DNA of 64,000 nucleotides from Batillaria attramentaria (GCA_018292915.2 JACVVK020000001.1:1565001-1629000), one strand, 5' to 3'; numbered from the stretch's first letter, positions 11,640-26,259 are shown. Numbers and translations are program-made. The notes: generated by a model not told the origin, from the letters alone.

Positions 11640-14600
11640 AGAGTATCTTTTTGCCCCCCCTGGAAAATCAGGTGACTATGGCAAGAGGGGGGACAAAGCC
11701 ATGGTCTTGCCTTCCCCTACCCCCCCTCCCCCTACCCCTCTTCCTGCTCTCTCCCTCATCCCACCCAACAGAGAACCCAGTTTAGCCGGCGCCCCTGATG
11801 TAGTCATGACACAAGTGTTTCCAGTCATTCAACAAGATTTTTGTGTTTTGCCTGGACTGTGCATCCTAAGTGCTTACATGTCTGTGAAATCAGGGTTTTT
11901 GATGAATCAGGGTTTTCTCTGAAACAAAGCATTGAACTCTCGTAAATCTTAATGGTTTGTCACTTTGTGCCTCTTATCTATTGCCTAGTACTGCAGTGGC
12001 CCTGTTTAACATTTGGGCGTGAACTTGGCCTGTGTCAGCAATTTACAAACCCTGTGCAGGTAAACACGTGTGTTCTACACTTTGACTGTGAGTTCAAACA
12101 CATTGCAGACTACCGTGTGTTTTAACCTGAGGTCCTGCCTGGGTTTATCCGTTTGGGTTATATGGTTTTGTATTTCGTGTCCAAAAATCAGCACAAACAC
12201 GCACACACACACACACACACACACGTAAGATATGGAAGTTTTACATAGGGTATTTCCTGTTTGGTACCTGGGATAAAAACTTCTTTTCCTTCATGCATGT
12301 ATTTACAGCACTACGGGACAGGGGTGAACCCCAGTTGATGTTGAACTCTGTCCAGATACATGCACATTTTCCCTTGAGGTTGCAGCTTTATGTACACCTA
12401 CATACATACATATATATATATATAACACAGTGAGTAAATAGTCCGTTGGTCATTAATACCACAGAGGGGATGGACTTTCCCGTACAAACGAACTAGGAAG
12501 ATACAAGGGAGAATCGCACCCCACCATGCATTTGATTGTCAGCTTTGTCGCGTTTCTAATTCTGTAACTTGGTGTCTCTCCGCTGTCTTTGTTTGATTGC
12601 GTACTGGTGTAATGCAGTGTGCAACTCAGTTTTGATAAGCTTGGAGGGTGTCGATTTTCCCTGCGTTTGTCATCGCTCTGATGAGAAGCTGAGACCTCCA
12701 AGCGTACCTGTAAAATGTATCTTTTCACCGGCGTGCAGTTCAGCGTTATTTAGCGATGGATCCGTACAAGCAAGCAGGCACAAATCAGCATCTACATCAT
12801 AAACAGATGCACTGTGTCCCATTTTTACTCTCATTCTGAACAGTTCGTCACTGTCATAAAACAGGAGAGTCCAAAAAGCAGTGTCTGTTACAGGCGATCT
12901 TCCCGTTAGTCTTTTTACATGTACTAGCTGTTGTAGCCTCCGAGCCACAAATGTACATCCCTGACACATAATTATGCCCACACCTGCGCTGAGTCATTTT
13001 AATAACTCTGGAGGGATGGGTGGGTGTTTGGGGGGTTAACGTCCTTTTCCACCACATACGGGTGATATCAAAGACGCGGCAACGATGAAAAAGCCAGCAC
13101 AAATATTTAGCGACCCGAGCATTAGAAGTCCAACGCTGTACCATTCGGCCACCCCGGCAGCTCCCCAGGTAATTACTCTCGAAGTACTGGATCAGAAGTG
13201 CATGTATAATTAGCACAGTTCTTTGCACAGGTAGTCGAAGCTCATATTTCTGGGTGCTCGGCACTGCGAGAAGAACTGCTTGACGGAGACGGGCGAACAA
13301 ACGATGCCTCTTTCGCACTGCCGTTCTCGTTGGCGCGGCTGTATCCGTTGGCGTTCGGGGCGCGAATACTGACAGCTGTGGCCATACTGTTCTCGCTGAG
13401 TGGGACGGCCAGGGACCAGGTGTTGGTCTTGCCCAGGAGACGCTTGCAGAAAATGCCGGCAAACATCTTGCGGAACTTGCGACTGATGGAGCAGTAGAGG
13501 AGGAAGTTCACGCTGGAGTTGACCATGACCAGCAGGCTGTTGATGTGCTTGAAGGCCTGGAACAGGTGGTCGGAGAAGATCTTGTGGCGCCCGTGCACGG
13601 CGATGTTGAGCGCCACGAAGACACCAAGGGAGTGACAGGCCACGAAGACTAGCACCACGGCCACCACCACACCGCTGACGTGCAGCATGTCCACGCCGGT
13701 CATGCCCCCGTTGGTGCCGGTCCCGCCAACGCCGCCCTTGGACTTGTGCCTCTGCATGCGGCGCCTGTGGGTGGCCAGAAAGTAGACGAGGAAGGTGTTG
13801 AAGATGATGAGGGCCACCATGGGGACGAGGGCAGCCAGGGTGATGTTGGTGATGTGCATGGCCCTGTCGTAGGCCTTGTTCAGGCTCAGCTCCGTGGGCA
13901 GCAGGGGGCGGGGATTGCGCAGGTCGGTGTTGGGCACGTACTCGAAGAATTTTGAGAAGTGGAAGAGGAAGGAGGCGAAGAAGATGCCGAGGATGGCCCG
14001 CTTGGCGCGCTTGATGGAGCAGACGACACGCGGATGCATCATGAAACGTAGAGACAGGAAGCGCTCCACGGTCACCGCCACCGTCAGCCAGCACGTGCAC
14101 GTCAGGAAGACGTTCGTCATTACGTACCTGCAACGTCACACAAGAAAAAAAAAAAAAAGAAAGAAACTTCTTGATTAACATCCTGCATTTTCAATTTTTA
14201 TTATGGCAGCTTCCTTCCTGCTTTACCGCCAGCTTCTCTGCCTCGTGTGAAATATTGCTGCAGTGTATTGCATATCCGGTCACCGCCTATCTGACATTTT
14301 CGTCACAAATCAACGCAGCAGGCTTTTTTTTTTCTTTTTTTTTTTTCCCTGCTCCTGACGGAGTGCTCAGTTCCAAATGTGAGATCGCGATGACAGCACG
14401 CGTACGCACACCGGCTCCATAGACGCCCGGATCTCCAGAACATAGCCACAACGAAACCCACTGTTCACACCAAGTACACATAATTCCTTGATATTTAGAA
14501 GTTTATTGAAGATGCGAAATACTAGGTTAAAACCACAAGCGAACTGCTCGTGTTTATTTTCCTTTTTTTTTCAGCGCATCCAATGGGAGAATAAGGTTAT

Positions 14601-16676
14601 TGTAACAGAGTGCAATTTTAGAAATATTGCATCCAGCGATTTTACTGTGTGATTGTGCAGTCTGAGTTTTTTGTTGTTGTTTTTTTTTTTTTTTTAATAT
14701 ATGGTTACGATTCGTCCACTAATAAACGAATTCCTTATCACTTCGTTCAGAACTGGTTTTGAAGCTTCCTACCCCGCCCGTTCATTAAAACAAGCAAAAT
14801 GTCTGCTTTATCGTGTCACTGAATGCGACTTTCTGTAAGATGAATCGGGCACATTGTGTAACAATTATCGTTGGGATACTTAGAACGGCCGGCGCCACCG
14901 CGTCCGCTCACTTCAGAGAGGGAAGGGCGTATGTTGGAAGTTGTGTTTGTGATAGACAAAAACACTACACACTCACAGGCTTTGTGCTGAAAGGAGTTAC
15001 GGGCACTTGTCATATCATTTCCTGTGCTATTCTGAGAGATCCGGTGAAAGAGGTATGGGGGATAGGGGAGGGGGTGGTGCTGTGGTCTTTGATCTAGCAA
15101 CGTTGTCCTTTGGCATGGTACGTAATTGTTTTGGTCCTGGAAGCCCGTGTTGTGTTGGCGCCTGGTTAAATTTGATTGACTGGAATAGTCACCGTTCGGG
15201 TTAGGAGGAAAGGGCGGGTGTTTCAGCCCAGTAGTACCGTCTAACTACCTTTGCGGGGGGGGGGGGGGGGGGGGGCTCAACAGTTTCGTTTATTGGCGAT
15301 ACTGTTGACTTTAGTGTCGCGCTTATCAGATCGGTGGCAGATTTTAGCAGCCGCACTGAAATAGCGCAGAACGATCACATGTTTCTATTTTCAGGTCGTT
15401 CATTCGTACTTTTTTTCTGTTGGTTTTTTTTTTTTTTTTTGGGGGGGGGGGGGGGTGTTAACAGGTGTGGGCGATTTGCCCGGAGTCTCTTGAAAACTAA
15501 ATTGTTGATGGTACCGAGGAGAATGATTAAGAGCAACCAGATGCAATCTGGTCTTTATGTCCCCCGTTCCATTCTATGTTGGTCGACTACGAAAATGCCT
15601 CGGATTTGTCTGCTAATGAAACCTCCCGGGAAGCCGATAAGCTCGGCAGTAGGCCGGTTTGGGCAGAGTTAAGCAACTTTCAAAGAAAGTATTTTGTCAG
15701 TTGTTAGGGCGTATCGCTTGGAAAGACCGCTACTGAAAAGGCAACACTTTCGTCGTCTTCATTTCTTTTCTTTTTTTATGGCGTTAGTCTTTAAGCATTC
15801 TTTGTGGAATTTCACCACTCTCTCTCGCGCGCGTGCACAAGCGCGTATCCCTTTCTGGTTTCAGCTTTTAGGACTATCGTGGGTAAAGATCTCATTCCTT
15901 GTTTGCCCACGCTTATCCTGTCTGCTGTATCAGTGATCAATATTGCACTGTGAGAACGGCGGCACATGGTTCTCATAATACGTACGGCAGAGGATGCGCT
16001 GGGCTGCAAAACAGGAACCTCAATGGGGCGATGTTGGGATGAGAGATTGAGGGGAAAAGGGGGGGGGGGGGGGGACTGGAAGTTGGGGAAGTGTTGCCGA
16101 AGCCGTCTTCAGCTGGAAGATATAATCATTTGATAACTTGTGGAAGATTCTGGGGCAAGGCCCTTAGCTCGACTCACACAGGAAGTTTAAATATATCTAT
16201 CCTAGCGCCTTTTTTTTTTCCTTTTTTTTTTTTTTTTTTTGGCTGCGCAGTCCACTGACGGCAACACTACCCGTCTCTCAGATAATCGACATCAAGGAGC
16301 TTCCTGCCGCTTATAATAAGACTGCACTAGAAGCCCTCTCTTACATCACCGGCTTCAGCCCCTCGCTAATCTGGCCGGTGACTCCCTTCCTGATGCTGAA
16401 CGGGGCTTGATAATATTTTTCCGGGCGGGTTGTTTGTACCTGGTGCAGGATGCGGGAGGACATCTGTGGTTGTGGGGGGTTATCGCGGGGAGCCTGTCCC
16501 CCCCTGTGGAGGAATGGGCAGCGAGGGATGGCAAATTAGCGCGACCCTTGACGGCCTCGGCAAGTTGCTGAGGGTGTTTTCCAACCTGGCTCCGAGAGTT
16601 CCATGCAAGGTGGCACGTTCCCCACGGGGTGGTGATGGGGGGTGGGGGGGGTGTCTCTCTCTCTCTCCTCTCTTCT

Positions 16677-16713
<37 letters not shown>

Positions 16714-17288
16714 AGTTACTATTCATAACTTTCTGTGGGGAGCCGGGGTGGCCGAATGGTAGAGCGTTGGACTTCTAATGCTCGGGCCGTGAGTTCGCAT
16801 CCCGGCTGAGGCCAAATATTTGTGCTGGCTTTTTCATCGTTGCCCCGTCTTTGATATCACCCTTATGTGGTAGAAAAGGACGTTAAACACCCACCCACCC
16901 ACCCATAACTTTCTGTGAGTTTGAATCTTCGCGGTCACATCAATTCGTGTGCTTGATGTATAGTATATTTCTGCATGGCTTTGCACCGCCCCTCTCCGCC
17001 TTACACTTTAGCGGAGGGCAGTCAGTAATGTCTAAGCAATAAATTGTTTGAGTCTCTCATTCATAAATACCAGATGGGACCACTCCAGCCTTTTGAACTT
17101 CACGAGTTGGTCGCTGATTGGGCGACAGTATTCCATGAAAGACTTTGAGTGTTCAGGGTCTTGGTAAGAGTAGTGGTAACCTTGTTCTGCTCTGTTACGT
17201 CAAACTTCACTTACAGCTTTAACGTCCCCCCCCCCCCCCCCCAAAAAAAAAAAAAAAAAAAGACGGGGGCAGCGACTAGGGGGAAAAG

Positions 17289-17344
<56 letters not shown>

Positions 17345-18837
17345 TGCGGTATGTCGGTATCCGAGCAGATCGGAAGGGAGTGTGGATAAAAAGAAAAGTA
17401 GGACCAGAGGAAGGGGGGGTCGGGTTGCGGTGACCAAAAAAAAAAAAAAAAAAATGAAACAAACAAAAAATAGAAACGAGAAAAGGTCGCCGGACTCACA
17501 TGATGACGGTGTAGTAGCGCACGAACATGACGAAGCTGTCGGTGGTGGCGATGTCCTGGTTGAGGTTGAAGAACATGGGCACCTGCAGCAGCAGCAGCGA
17601 CAGGTCGGAGATGGCCAGGGCCGTCAGGAAGCAGTTGGTGGGGGACATCATCTCCTTGCGCGTCAGCACCACCAGGCTCAGCATGTTGCCCACGATGCCG
17701 AAGCTGACCACCATCGGGATGAGGACGCGCTCCACCACGAAGCGCGTGTGCAGGAGGTAGTCCGGGGGCGCGGGGCGTCCGCCCGAGGGCATGGCGGCCG
17801 GCGTGAGCAGGGTGGAAGGTGTCAGGGTGGACCCCCCGTCCGCCGCGTCCGGGGCTAGCGTGGCGGACAGGGTAGAGGCCAGGGTCTGCAAGACGCTGCC
17901 GCCTTCCATGGTGACTGATGGCGGAGAAGTAGATGTTGGCCTAGGAGGGTTAAACGCTGGAAAGGAGGTTTGTTCACAGTGCTCGCCGGGGTCACGGAGC
18001 TGAAGGCTTTGTTCAGTTGTCCATCACATTTTGCGCAGGCCTACCAGGCGGTTGGATTTTTTTTTTTTTCTCCTGTAGTATCGCACCGCTTCTTTCCGGC
18101 GGGAGCACCTTCAGAGTAGGTGTTCTCTGCTGCGTACTAAACCACTGACCTTTCACTGGTCATTTCTGTCAGTTTTCCCTTCACTGCACTGTATCTTTTG
18201 TGGGGAAAAAAAATCTTTTGGGAACTACTTCAGTCCCAGCAATTGCATGAACTGGCTTAAAATATCCTGTCGTTTGCGGCAAAGAGCGCGCCAGAATTAG
18301 GTTTGTTTTGGGTTTTTTTTTTTGGTTTTTTTGAAAGACTAGCTTAGCCAGTACTTTGTCAAGGCAAAACAGAGGAACTTCTCAGGCGGCCTTTGTAGTG
18401 TTACTCCTACACAATACGCACAGCATGTATGTAGGTGCTACAGTGGATGTGCCGGTTACTTATAACTAGCGGTCGAGGGCCCAGGGGGCGGAGTCAGCTC
18501 CGTCTCAGCAGCCACTCGTTTTTGCCACGGCGCGCGATGCTTTTGTCAGTCTCTTGTGTCGACTGCTCACTGAGACTTTGTGCTTCTACATACACCCCAC
18601 CCTCCGTCACAGACCTAGATTTAGTTATGTATTTGCAGCTCTGTGCACTCAGTCTGGTCCCACCTTCCCGCTGGCCACCCGTAGCCCCCCCCCCTCCCCT
18701 CCAACCCCCTGTCCCCTCGGAAGACTTGGAGCTCATCCTTGTGTTTTTCTTGTGTATCTCGGCTTCTCCTCTTCTTATCTCAAGATAATAGAAATGTAGA
18801 CGTTGGTATTCTGCATCTGTGATGTTAGTGATTGAGC

Positions 18838-18902
<65 letters not shown>

Positions 18903-21900
18903 TGTGTGAGAGAAAGAGAGTGAGTTCTATGGCGTTGCTTCAAATAAACAATACTGAATAAATAAATAAATAAACGCAGAGGCAAAGAGAAATAGCGGCC
19001 AGGTTTCAGTGGGGTCCTTCTTCCTCGACTTTTTTAGGAGTTGGTTTGATATTTTTTGTTTTGCTGTGTCTAGTGTGACTGTTCTAGCTGCTTTTTTTTC
19101 TGTTTTGGTTGGGTTTTTTTTTTATTGATGGCGCTGGTTCCTTCAGCAACACACACAAAAATGCGTTGGATAGTGATATGTCACTCCCCTTCTGCTCTTT
19201 TCCCGCGTGAGTAAAAACTTTTGTGACAAGCCACAAGAAATCATCAGCATTTCAGGAACTATGCGGCATGCCACTTGGATGCACGCGTGCACACCTCACC
19301 GCTATACCTTCATCCCTTTTGCGCCCTCAGACAGGCATGTCAAGCAGAATTGCAGGCTATTACCCGTTTTTGGCCCCCATTCTTCTTTCGCATGTGTTTT
19401 TTAGCCCCGTTCCGTATGATTGGTTGTAGCTGTTTTTTGCCGGAGGAGGCCGGGTGGATTGTGGGGGGGGGGGGGGGGGTCTGTTTTCTTCATATTTCGT
19501 CAGTTGTGTCACTGTTTTTGTGGGGTTTTTTAATGCTCTTCACGTAACGTTTTCGTCTAACGCTATGTAGTTATTTACAAGCAAAATCAACAGCGCCGAA
19601 GAGCGCGTGTTTGTTGTTGTTGTTGTTGTTGTTTTTTTACTGTGTATTCGTAATGTTAGGGGAGGTGAGGGGGGGGGGGGGACTGTCAACTCCGATTCGT
19701 TGAAAACATTGTTTGCTCGGATACTGCCAAGAATAATTTTGTCTGTCGGTGTTTCATATGCAGTTTGCTTTGCTTCGGGTTGCGGAAATCCTAACAAACA
19801 AGAAACCCATCGCATGTCTTCTAAGGAGATCTGCAAACATTCACCGGAGACGTTTACATAAGCCCTGGCTCAGACCTCGTGCATCTCTCTGATCCCAAGA
19901 AACTTTTTTTCTAACGAGCTTGCATGTTCTCTTGCCATTTTTCTCTCTTTGTGATTTGATGTTGCAATATGATTTGCGTCGTGTGTACTGTTTCACGTGT
20001 CTTCTTCAAAAAAAAGTTCCCGTGCGAATTCCTTTAAATGAAGGTCTCTGACTCCTGGTACAAAAGTGGCCAAATTTCACAGCCCGAAGTGTTGCTTGCA
20101 AGGTGTCGTGTTCTACCAACCGCTGCCTGTAATTCTGTCCCCCACACACGGGTTTTTTGGTTGTTGTTGTTGTTTGTTTGGGTTTTTTCCCCCTTCTTCT
20201 TCTTCTTTTTCTCCTTCTTGTGATTTTTTTTTTTGTTTTTGTTGTTTGGTCGTCACACTTACCGCCTTGATTGTTGCCAAATGACAGGCTTTTTAATACT
20301 CGGCATTTACTCTTAGCTGGGCGCAGAGCAATTAGAGAGCCAGGAAGGTAGATGCTTGGGGTTCCTTCGGAGAGCCATTTCTGTTTCTGCACCGCTCCGT
20401 GTTCGTTAACATTGTTCGTAGCTATTATCTGAGGGTGCCCGAGTGACAGAGAGACAAATTGATTGTGGCAGTGTCATTTATGAGTTCTCTTCGGATCTTT
20501 GAGTTAATGCGGCAGGGATAGTTTCCAGCTTCTAGCAACGCCTGTGGTTTGCGGTTGCAGTTGTTACTGAGTTACTGCTGTTGCCGTTTCGTCTTTCCTC
20601 TTCTTTCGTTTGCTGCAGATAATTGCTAACTGTTCGTGAAGACAGCATGAGCTAGACGCAGCAACTTTAAATTTGCCTTCGAGTACGGTAGGCTGATGGT
20701 TGATAAAGAACGGCTGTAACGTGGAACAAGTTTGTTTGTTTGTTTATGAAAAGGTAATGCTCATCGCGGGAGAGTGTGTGTTTGTGTGTCTTGCTTGTAA
20801 TAGCACTGAGGGGGTGATGTTTTAGGGCGTATGGGTGATGTGTTCATTAACGGTTTCGTGCTGGCCTTTTTCTTGACCCCCCCGCCCTCTGCACGGCATC
20901 CCTGCGTACGTCAGTGATAGGCCCAAGTGGCCGTGTCTGGTGACTGCGGCGTAATGGGGGGTAATCGTGACACTTTTATCTGGGCCGGACACTCACCGGT
21001 GTGCCTGTGCTGCACTGCGCACGTACAGCTCGCTCCCCCATTTACCCTCGCCTATCTCTAGTGGATGCCGCTGTCAGGGGCGGCAACAAAACCCAGGGCA
21101 CGATGTATTTTTTTTTGTATGCTAGACCTCCCAGATATTGGGCTTCGGTCAACGAAAGCACCACCGCCGGTGGCTGAAACTAGGCTGAAATGGTCACTGT
21201 CGGAATGCCTTGGGGACATACGACACCCGTGGTGTCGTGTAATCGTAGCATCGCAAACTGGTGTGAACTTCGGTTGACGACGATCAGTGGCTGAAACTGA
21301 AACTAGGCTGCAATGGTCACTGTCGTAATGTTTTGGGGATATACGACACTGGTGGTACCGTGTAATCGTAGCACCTTAGGCTGTCTGGTGTCAGCTTCGA
21401 TCGACGACGGCCAGCGGCTGAGACTAGGCTGAAATGGTCACTGTCAGAATGTTTTTGGGATGTACGACACCCGTGGTGCCGTGTGGCCGTAGCATCGGAG
21501 ACTGGTATACATTATCTGGTATTTAAAAAAGAAAAAAAGAAAAACGACAGTGCTCCCGTCAGCAAAAAAAGTATGATGGCAAGGATTGGATGATCTGGTC
21601 AGGGGAGGCAGAAGAAGGGTGGTTAAAGGAGATGTTGATTACTTGTATGTGTGTGGGACTTCAGGTCCGTTCGCGTTCTAAAAAGCATACTCGTGTTGTG
21701 ACGGCTTTGTTGTGCTGGCAGTATCTCCGAGCGTTTCAACGTTATCTCTTGAAGTTAACGCCAGAGTAAGGAGGAGGAAATGTTAAAAAGATAATCCTTG
21801 GATACGTTACAGAAGAATTTTCTATCTGTGTGATTAAAAGGCGGTTTTTTTTGTTGTTTTTTGTTTTTTCGGTGCTTCCTTCCGAGTGCCTGTTGTCTAC

Positions 21901-24900
21901 CTGCCTGTTGTGCCTTGTTCCCACCGCACAACTACGCCCAGTATTCCTGATTTCTTTATGGAGTCTTCCGTACCCCCACGTACCTCCCCACCCTCCAGCC
22001 ACACACGTCAGCGGACACAATAAGAACTTTATTACATACAATAAACATCTGTCGCACCGGCGTTGCTTTTTTCAACTATAAGAGGGCTTCTTGTGTCGGG
22101 ATTTTTTTTTTTTTTTTAACAAACAAACAAAAACAGGAACTGCCGGCGCCCGTCTAGCATTGTACCCGGTCTCCGAGTCTGTACCCTATACCGGCTGCGC
22201 GCCGTCTGCCTGCCAAAAAGATTTGCTTGTTTCGCGCCGTTCAAGATGAGCTCCTCATGCAATCAGTTTAACTCCCGGTTAGGGACACTAAAAGGCTGAT
22301 GGCCGGTGATTGCGCCCTGAAGGAAGCCTTTGTAAGGGCTGAGCGCATCTCTTTGGGCGTGGAGACAGGGAGCCGCTTGCATAGCGCCCCTATGGCCGCG
22401 CCAAGTGCTGTTTTCTGGTGGCGTAACACCATTGTGTGCACGTTTTTGTGCGCGGCGTCTGTGTTTACGGCATTATGGCTGATTGACAGATAAGGGCGGA
22501 GTGCGGAGGATCTCATTGGCATCGGTAGGAAAAAAACGCATCACTGTCCCCCCCCCCCCTTGCCCCCACGCCAAGACGTGCGAATTTAAAAGTTTCGTCT
22601 TTAGGGGGGGGGGAATCGCCTGAGTAATCAGTACTGTTTCTTTGAAGGAACAAACCGAGAGATGTCGAATGCTATTGCACGGTTTTGTTTGTTCCCCGTG
22701 AATCTTGTTTTATTTGTACAGGTATCCAAATTGTGGGCACTTTGAAAAGATAGTAGAAAAGATGAAAAGATCACGTAGTCGTGATTTTGTTTTTGTTGGT
22801 TTTTTCCCCCTAGTCACTCCTGTGCGTTGGGGCGTAAAGCTTCAAGAACTGTCGGATTTTTGGAGAGGGGGAGAGAGAGAGAGGCGGGAAGGGGCTTCCC
22901 ATATTACATGTACATATAAATGTCTAAAATGATTGATCAGTCTTGCCTCTGATATCAAAGGTTTCTGGTAACTCCTCAGTCGTCGACACGGACGGAAATG
23001 CATATATAGTTTTCAGAACAGTCGGTGCGTAAGCGTTTTGACGGTTATTGTGCTTCACATCCGCGATCGTAATGATCGCTGATCAAATTCTGATTCACTC
23101 GTTCAGATTTTGCCTTGAAAGTGTGGGCGATGTCTTGCGGGTTTTCCTTCCTTTTGTCGATCCCTGGTAAGGAACCCGGTAAGACGACACTTACGAGAAT
23201 GAGCGCAATTAAGTGAAAGGATGAGTGACGTAATTTAAACCATTTCCACTCAGACACACAATTCCGTTTCATGCTATTCTAAACCTATTGCACTAGAAGA
23301 ATTCCTGAAGTAAAACTGGTGGGTTTTGACTGCGCAGCATCTGCGACCGTTGTTTCCCATGAAGATCAAATCAGATCAGGCTATTCAGATCTGATGGTCA
23401 CGATCGGGTCGTAGAAATACTTTCTTTAGCGACCATATTGGTCTTGGCATGGTGTCATTTGCGTTTTTCCTGTTCCGCAAAGAGGCTGTAACACTATTCC
23501 GTTTCATGTTCCTGCTATTCTCAACATTGCACTAGACGAATTCCTCAAAGCAACAACTTCGGGTTTTGACTGCGCAACATCTGCGACCGTTGTTTCAACC
23601 CCGCGCATATTTTTCACCCCCCTTCTTCCAAGCATACCTCTCTGCCTCTTGTTTTTTTGGGGGGAGACCGGGTCTGAGGTTGCCGACCTGCTTTCAGCGT
23701 CGTCACGGCGTTTCTAAAATCATTGCCCTATATTGCGTTTGCGCTTCACGCTAGGGCGCGTTCTGTCAGCCTCGGGAGATGTCATGCGTGGAAAAATGCA
23801 AGTAAAAGATGGAGTACCTGTGGGCTGGGAGGGGGGGGGGGTGCGTTCCTGGCTGCAAGCTTAAATCAGGTGGAATTCCTTTGAGCCATCTGGCATGGGG
23901 AAATGATTGGTGTGCAACCCTTCCGCCATCATTCTCTTGGCGTTACCAAAGAGCATTATTGGTTCTGCCACTAACCAGATTCGTATTACTTTTGCGGCGT
24001 CGTGAAAGTGCCAGGGGGGGGGTGTAGCGTTCCCTCCGCCTGCACTATCAGAATGACGACTGGCGCTTTACGCTGTTTTACACGCGTTCAGCTGCTGGGG
24101 GTCCTTGGGTTCCTGCACGCATTGTCTCAGCATCGGACACTAATTGTAGGAGGCAGAAGTGTACTAGTATCGTGCTAGATACCTTTCTTCAGCGGGCGGT
24201 TGCATACTAGATGCCTAATTTCTTCAGCGGGAGATAGTTGGCGTGGTTTAGTGAAAGGAATCCTCTTAAGACTTTGCCGGCTGGTCGAGTCAGTCCGTCA
24301 GTGAACCGTTTCTACCGTCGATGCATCATTCCGCATCGTTGCTAATTAGTAATGTAGGTAGGTCAATGTACACCCTCCACCCCCTCCTCCCCCCCCCCCC
24401 CGGGCTCCCCATCCGAATGGGTGGTCCCAATCATCAACATGGAGGCAGTAAATTTGTTCAGAGTTTGTGGCTAGAAGCTTCATACTGTTGGCATTCAGTT
24501 CAGATTTGCAGGTCCAGGTCGACCTGTTTCAGTTGAAATATCCGTGAAATAGTGTTACGCGTGCGTTTCAGGGGAAACAACAACAACAGAAACCACTAAC
24601 CTTTTACAACATACATGCAGTTCAGGAGTCATTTAGTTCAATACTTTTCAAAGGCGTGGATAGGGGTTGAGACTGACGGATTAAAACCTTGTCCTGGGTG
24701 AAAACTAATGCCGTTCCTGGTCACTGGAACCAGCTGGAACGAGAGAGCTGACCCAGTATTACAGCGCAACACAATGGGAACCTTTATCAAAACAGCCAGC
24801 GTGAGATTTTACACGATTTTGTAGTCGTTTCGATTTTCACCGTCCTCTAAACAACAACTCCGTCCTCAAGTAGAGAAGTCTTTTCATGGGGAGCAGGTCA

Positions 24901-26188
24901 AGGGCCCCACAACAGCGTGGCTTGTGGGACTGTGACGTCTGTCATGTCTCGTGTGTGAGGCCACCAGCAGAGAAAGTTTTGTTGAGGGGAGGTGCCCCGG
25001 CTCAAGTGTTTCCATTGTAAAAGGTCTGAACTTCCTGTGATTAAGGCAGGGCTCCAAGACCGACCTTCCTTTTCTCCCTTGGCATCAAGAGTCGTCTACT
25101 TGTGCCCCCACTTACGTCCCCCCCGAAAGTGGTAATTGACCCTCCGTCAGCTGAGTGCGGCGTAGAAGAGTATCCTATTGCAGGTGACCTTGTTGCTGCT
25201 GTTGTTTGCTGCTTGATGCTTGGAGAGGCCGGGGTTCGATTCTACCTCCTTCATTGTTTTAGGATGGATGGATTACAATTGTTGGGAGATGGGATATGCG
25301 ATCGTGCTCGCTGTAAAGGGCCCAGTGTCTCCGAGTCTGAAAGAGGTGCTCTGTAAATTTATGAGAAAGAAGGCCCCTCAGTTATAAATTTGAAATGAAT
25401 ACCAGCACCCTTACCCTTATGTCGAGGAACTGTGGTGAAAAGAGACTGGCTCTACCACCTCCCCCAACCCTCATGCCCCCATCGCTCCGCCGGTGGGGTT
25501 TTTTGTTTTTTTTTTTGGTTTTTTTTTCTCTCCTCTCTCTCTCCCTCTCTCTCCCTCTCCCTCTCTCTCCCTCTCTCTCTCTCTCTTTGTGTGTGTGTGG
25601 GGGGGGGGGTATGCATTCATCCCCCACCCCCACCCCCACCCCTACCCCCACCGCTCTTACGACTCCACTTCATAAAATCACGACTGTGCACAGCGAAGAT
25701 CTCCCCCAAGCTGTTTACGATCAGTTCCCATCTGCCTCCAGTCAGTCACAAGGGCAGCCATCATTTGCCGCCGCCGCCACAGTACAACTGTACCAATTAA
25801 TAAATATTTCGTCTGCTGGTGGTATTTCTGGCGCTGAAACCAACACCAGCGAAGTCCCAGCCCCCTTCATGTAAAGCCGGAGGAGGACGCGCGGAATGAG
25901 GCGCGTGAAAGATGCGCTTGTGTCCCTCTCGCCGGCCTACGTGCCGCCCGTGCTGACTGACACCCTGCTATTAAAGTGAAGAAGGGACCTACCTGCAGCC
26001 TGTTTCCCATTTCATTTAATTTTCCCTACCAAGCATCCCCCCCCCCCCCAAAAAAAAAAAAAAAATAATAATAATAATAATAATAATGATAATAAACGAT
26101 GATAATAATCGAGAACGGGCTTTTCCAACCTGTTTGAAAATGGGTGATTCAGTACAATTGGGGACACAAAGCCTTTTTTTTTTAAGAG

Positions 26189-26240
<52 letters not shown>

Positions 26241-26259
26241 AGTGACTCAGAAATGCCCT

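Noticed and set aside
13210..14181. 323-codon frame overlapping GPCR exon 2 in another frame
   Set aside because: It is the shifted shadow of the GC-rich GPCR exon. The receptor frame has clear transmembrane segments and consistent splice phases.
16741..16815. tRNA gene candidate with A and B boxes
   Set aside because: The sequence does not fold into a proper cloverleaf end to end, has the family A SINE tail after it, and is repeated six times with target duplications. It is a SINE head, not a tRNA gene.
25382..25874. Long open frames (up to 159 codons) around 25.4-25.9 kb
   Set aside because: They translate (CT)n, (GT)n and C-rich tracts. Composition explains the absence of stops, and nothing resembles a protein family.
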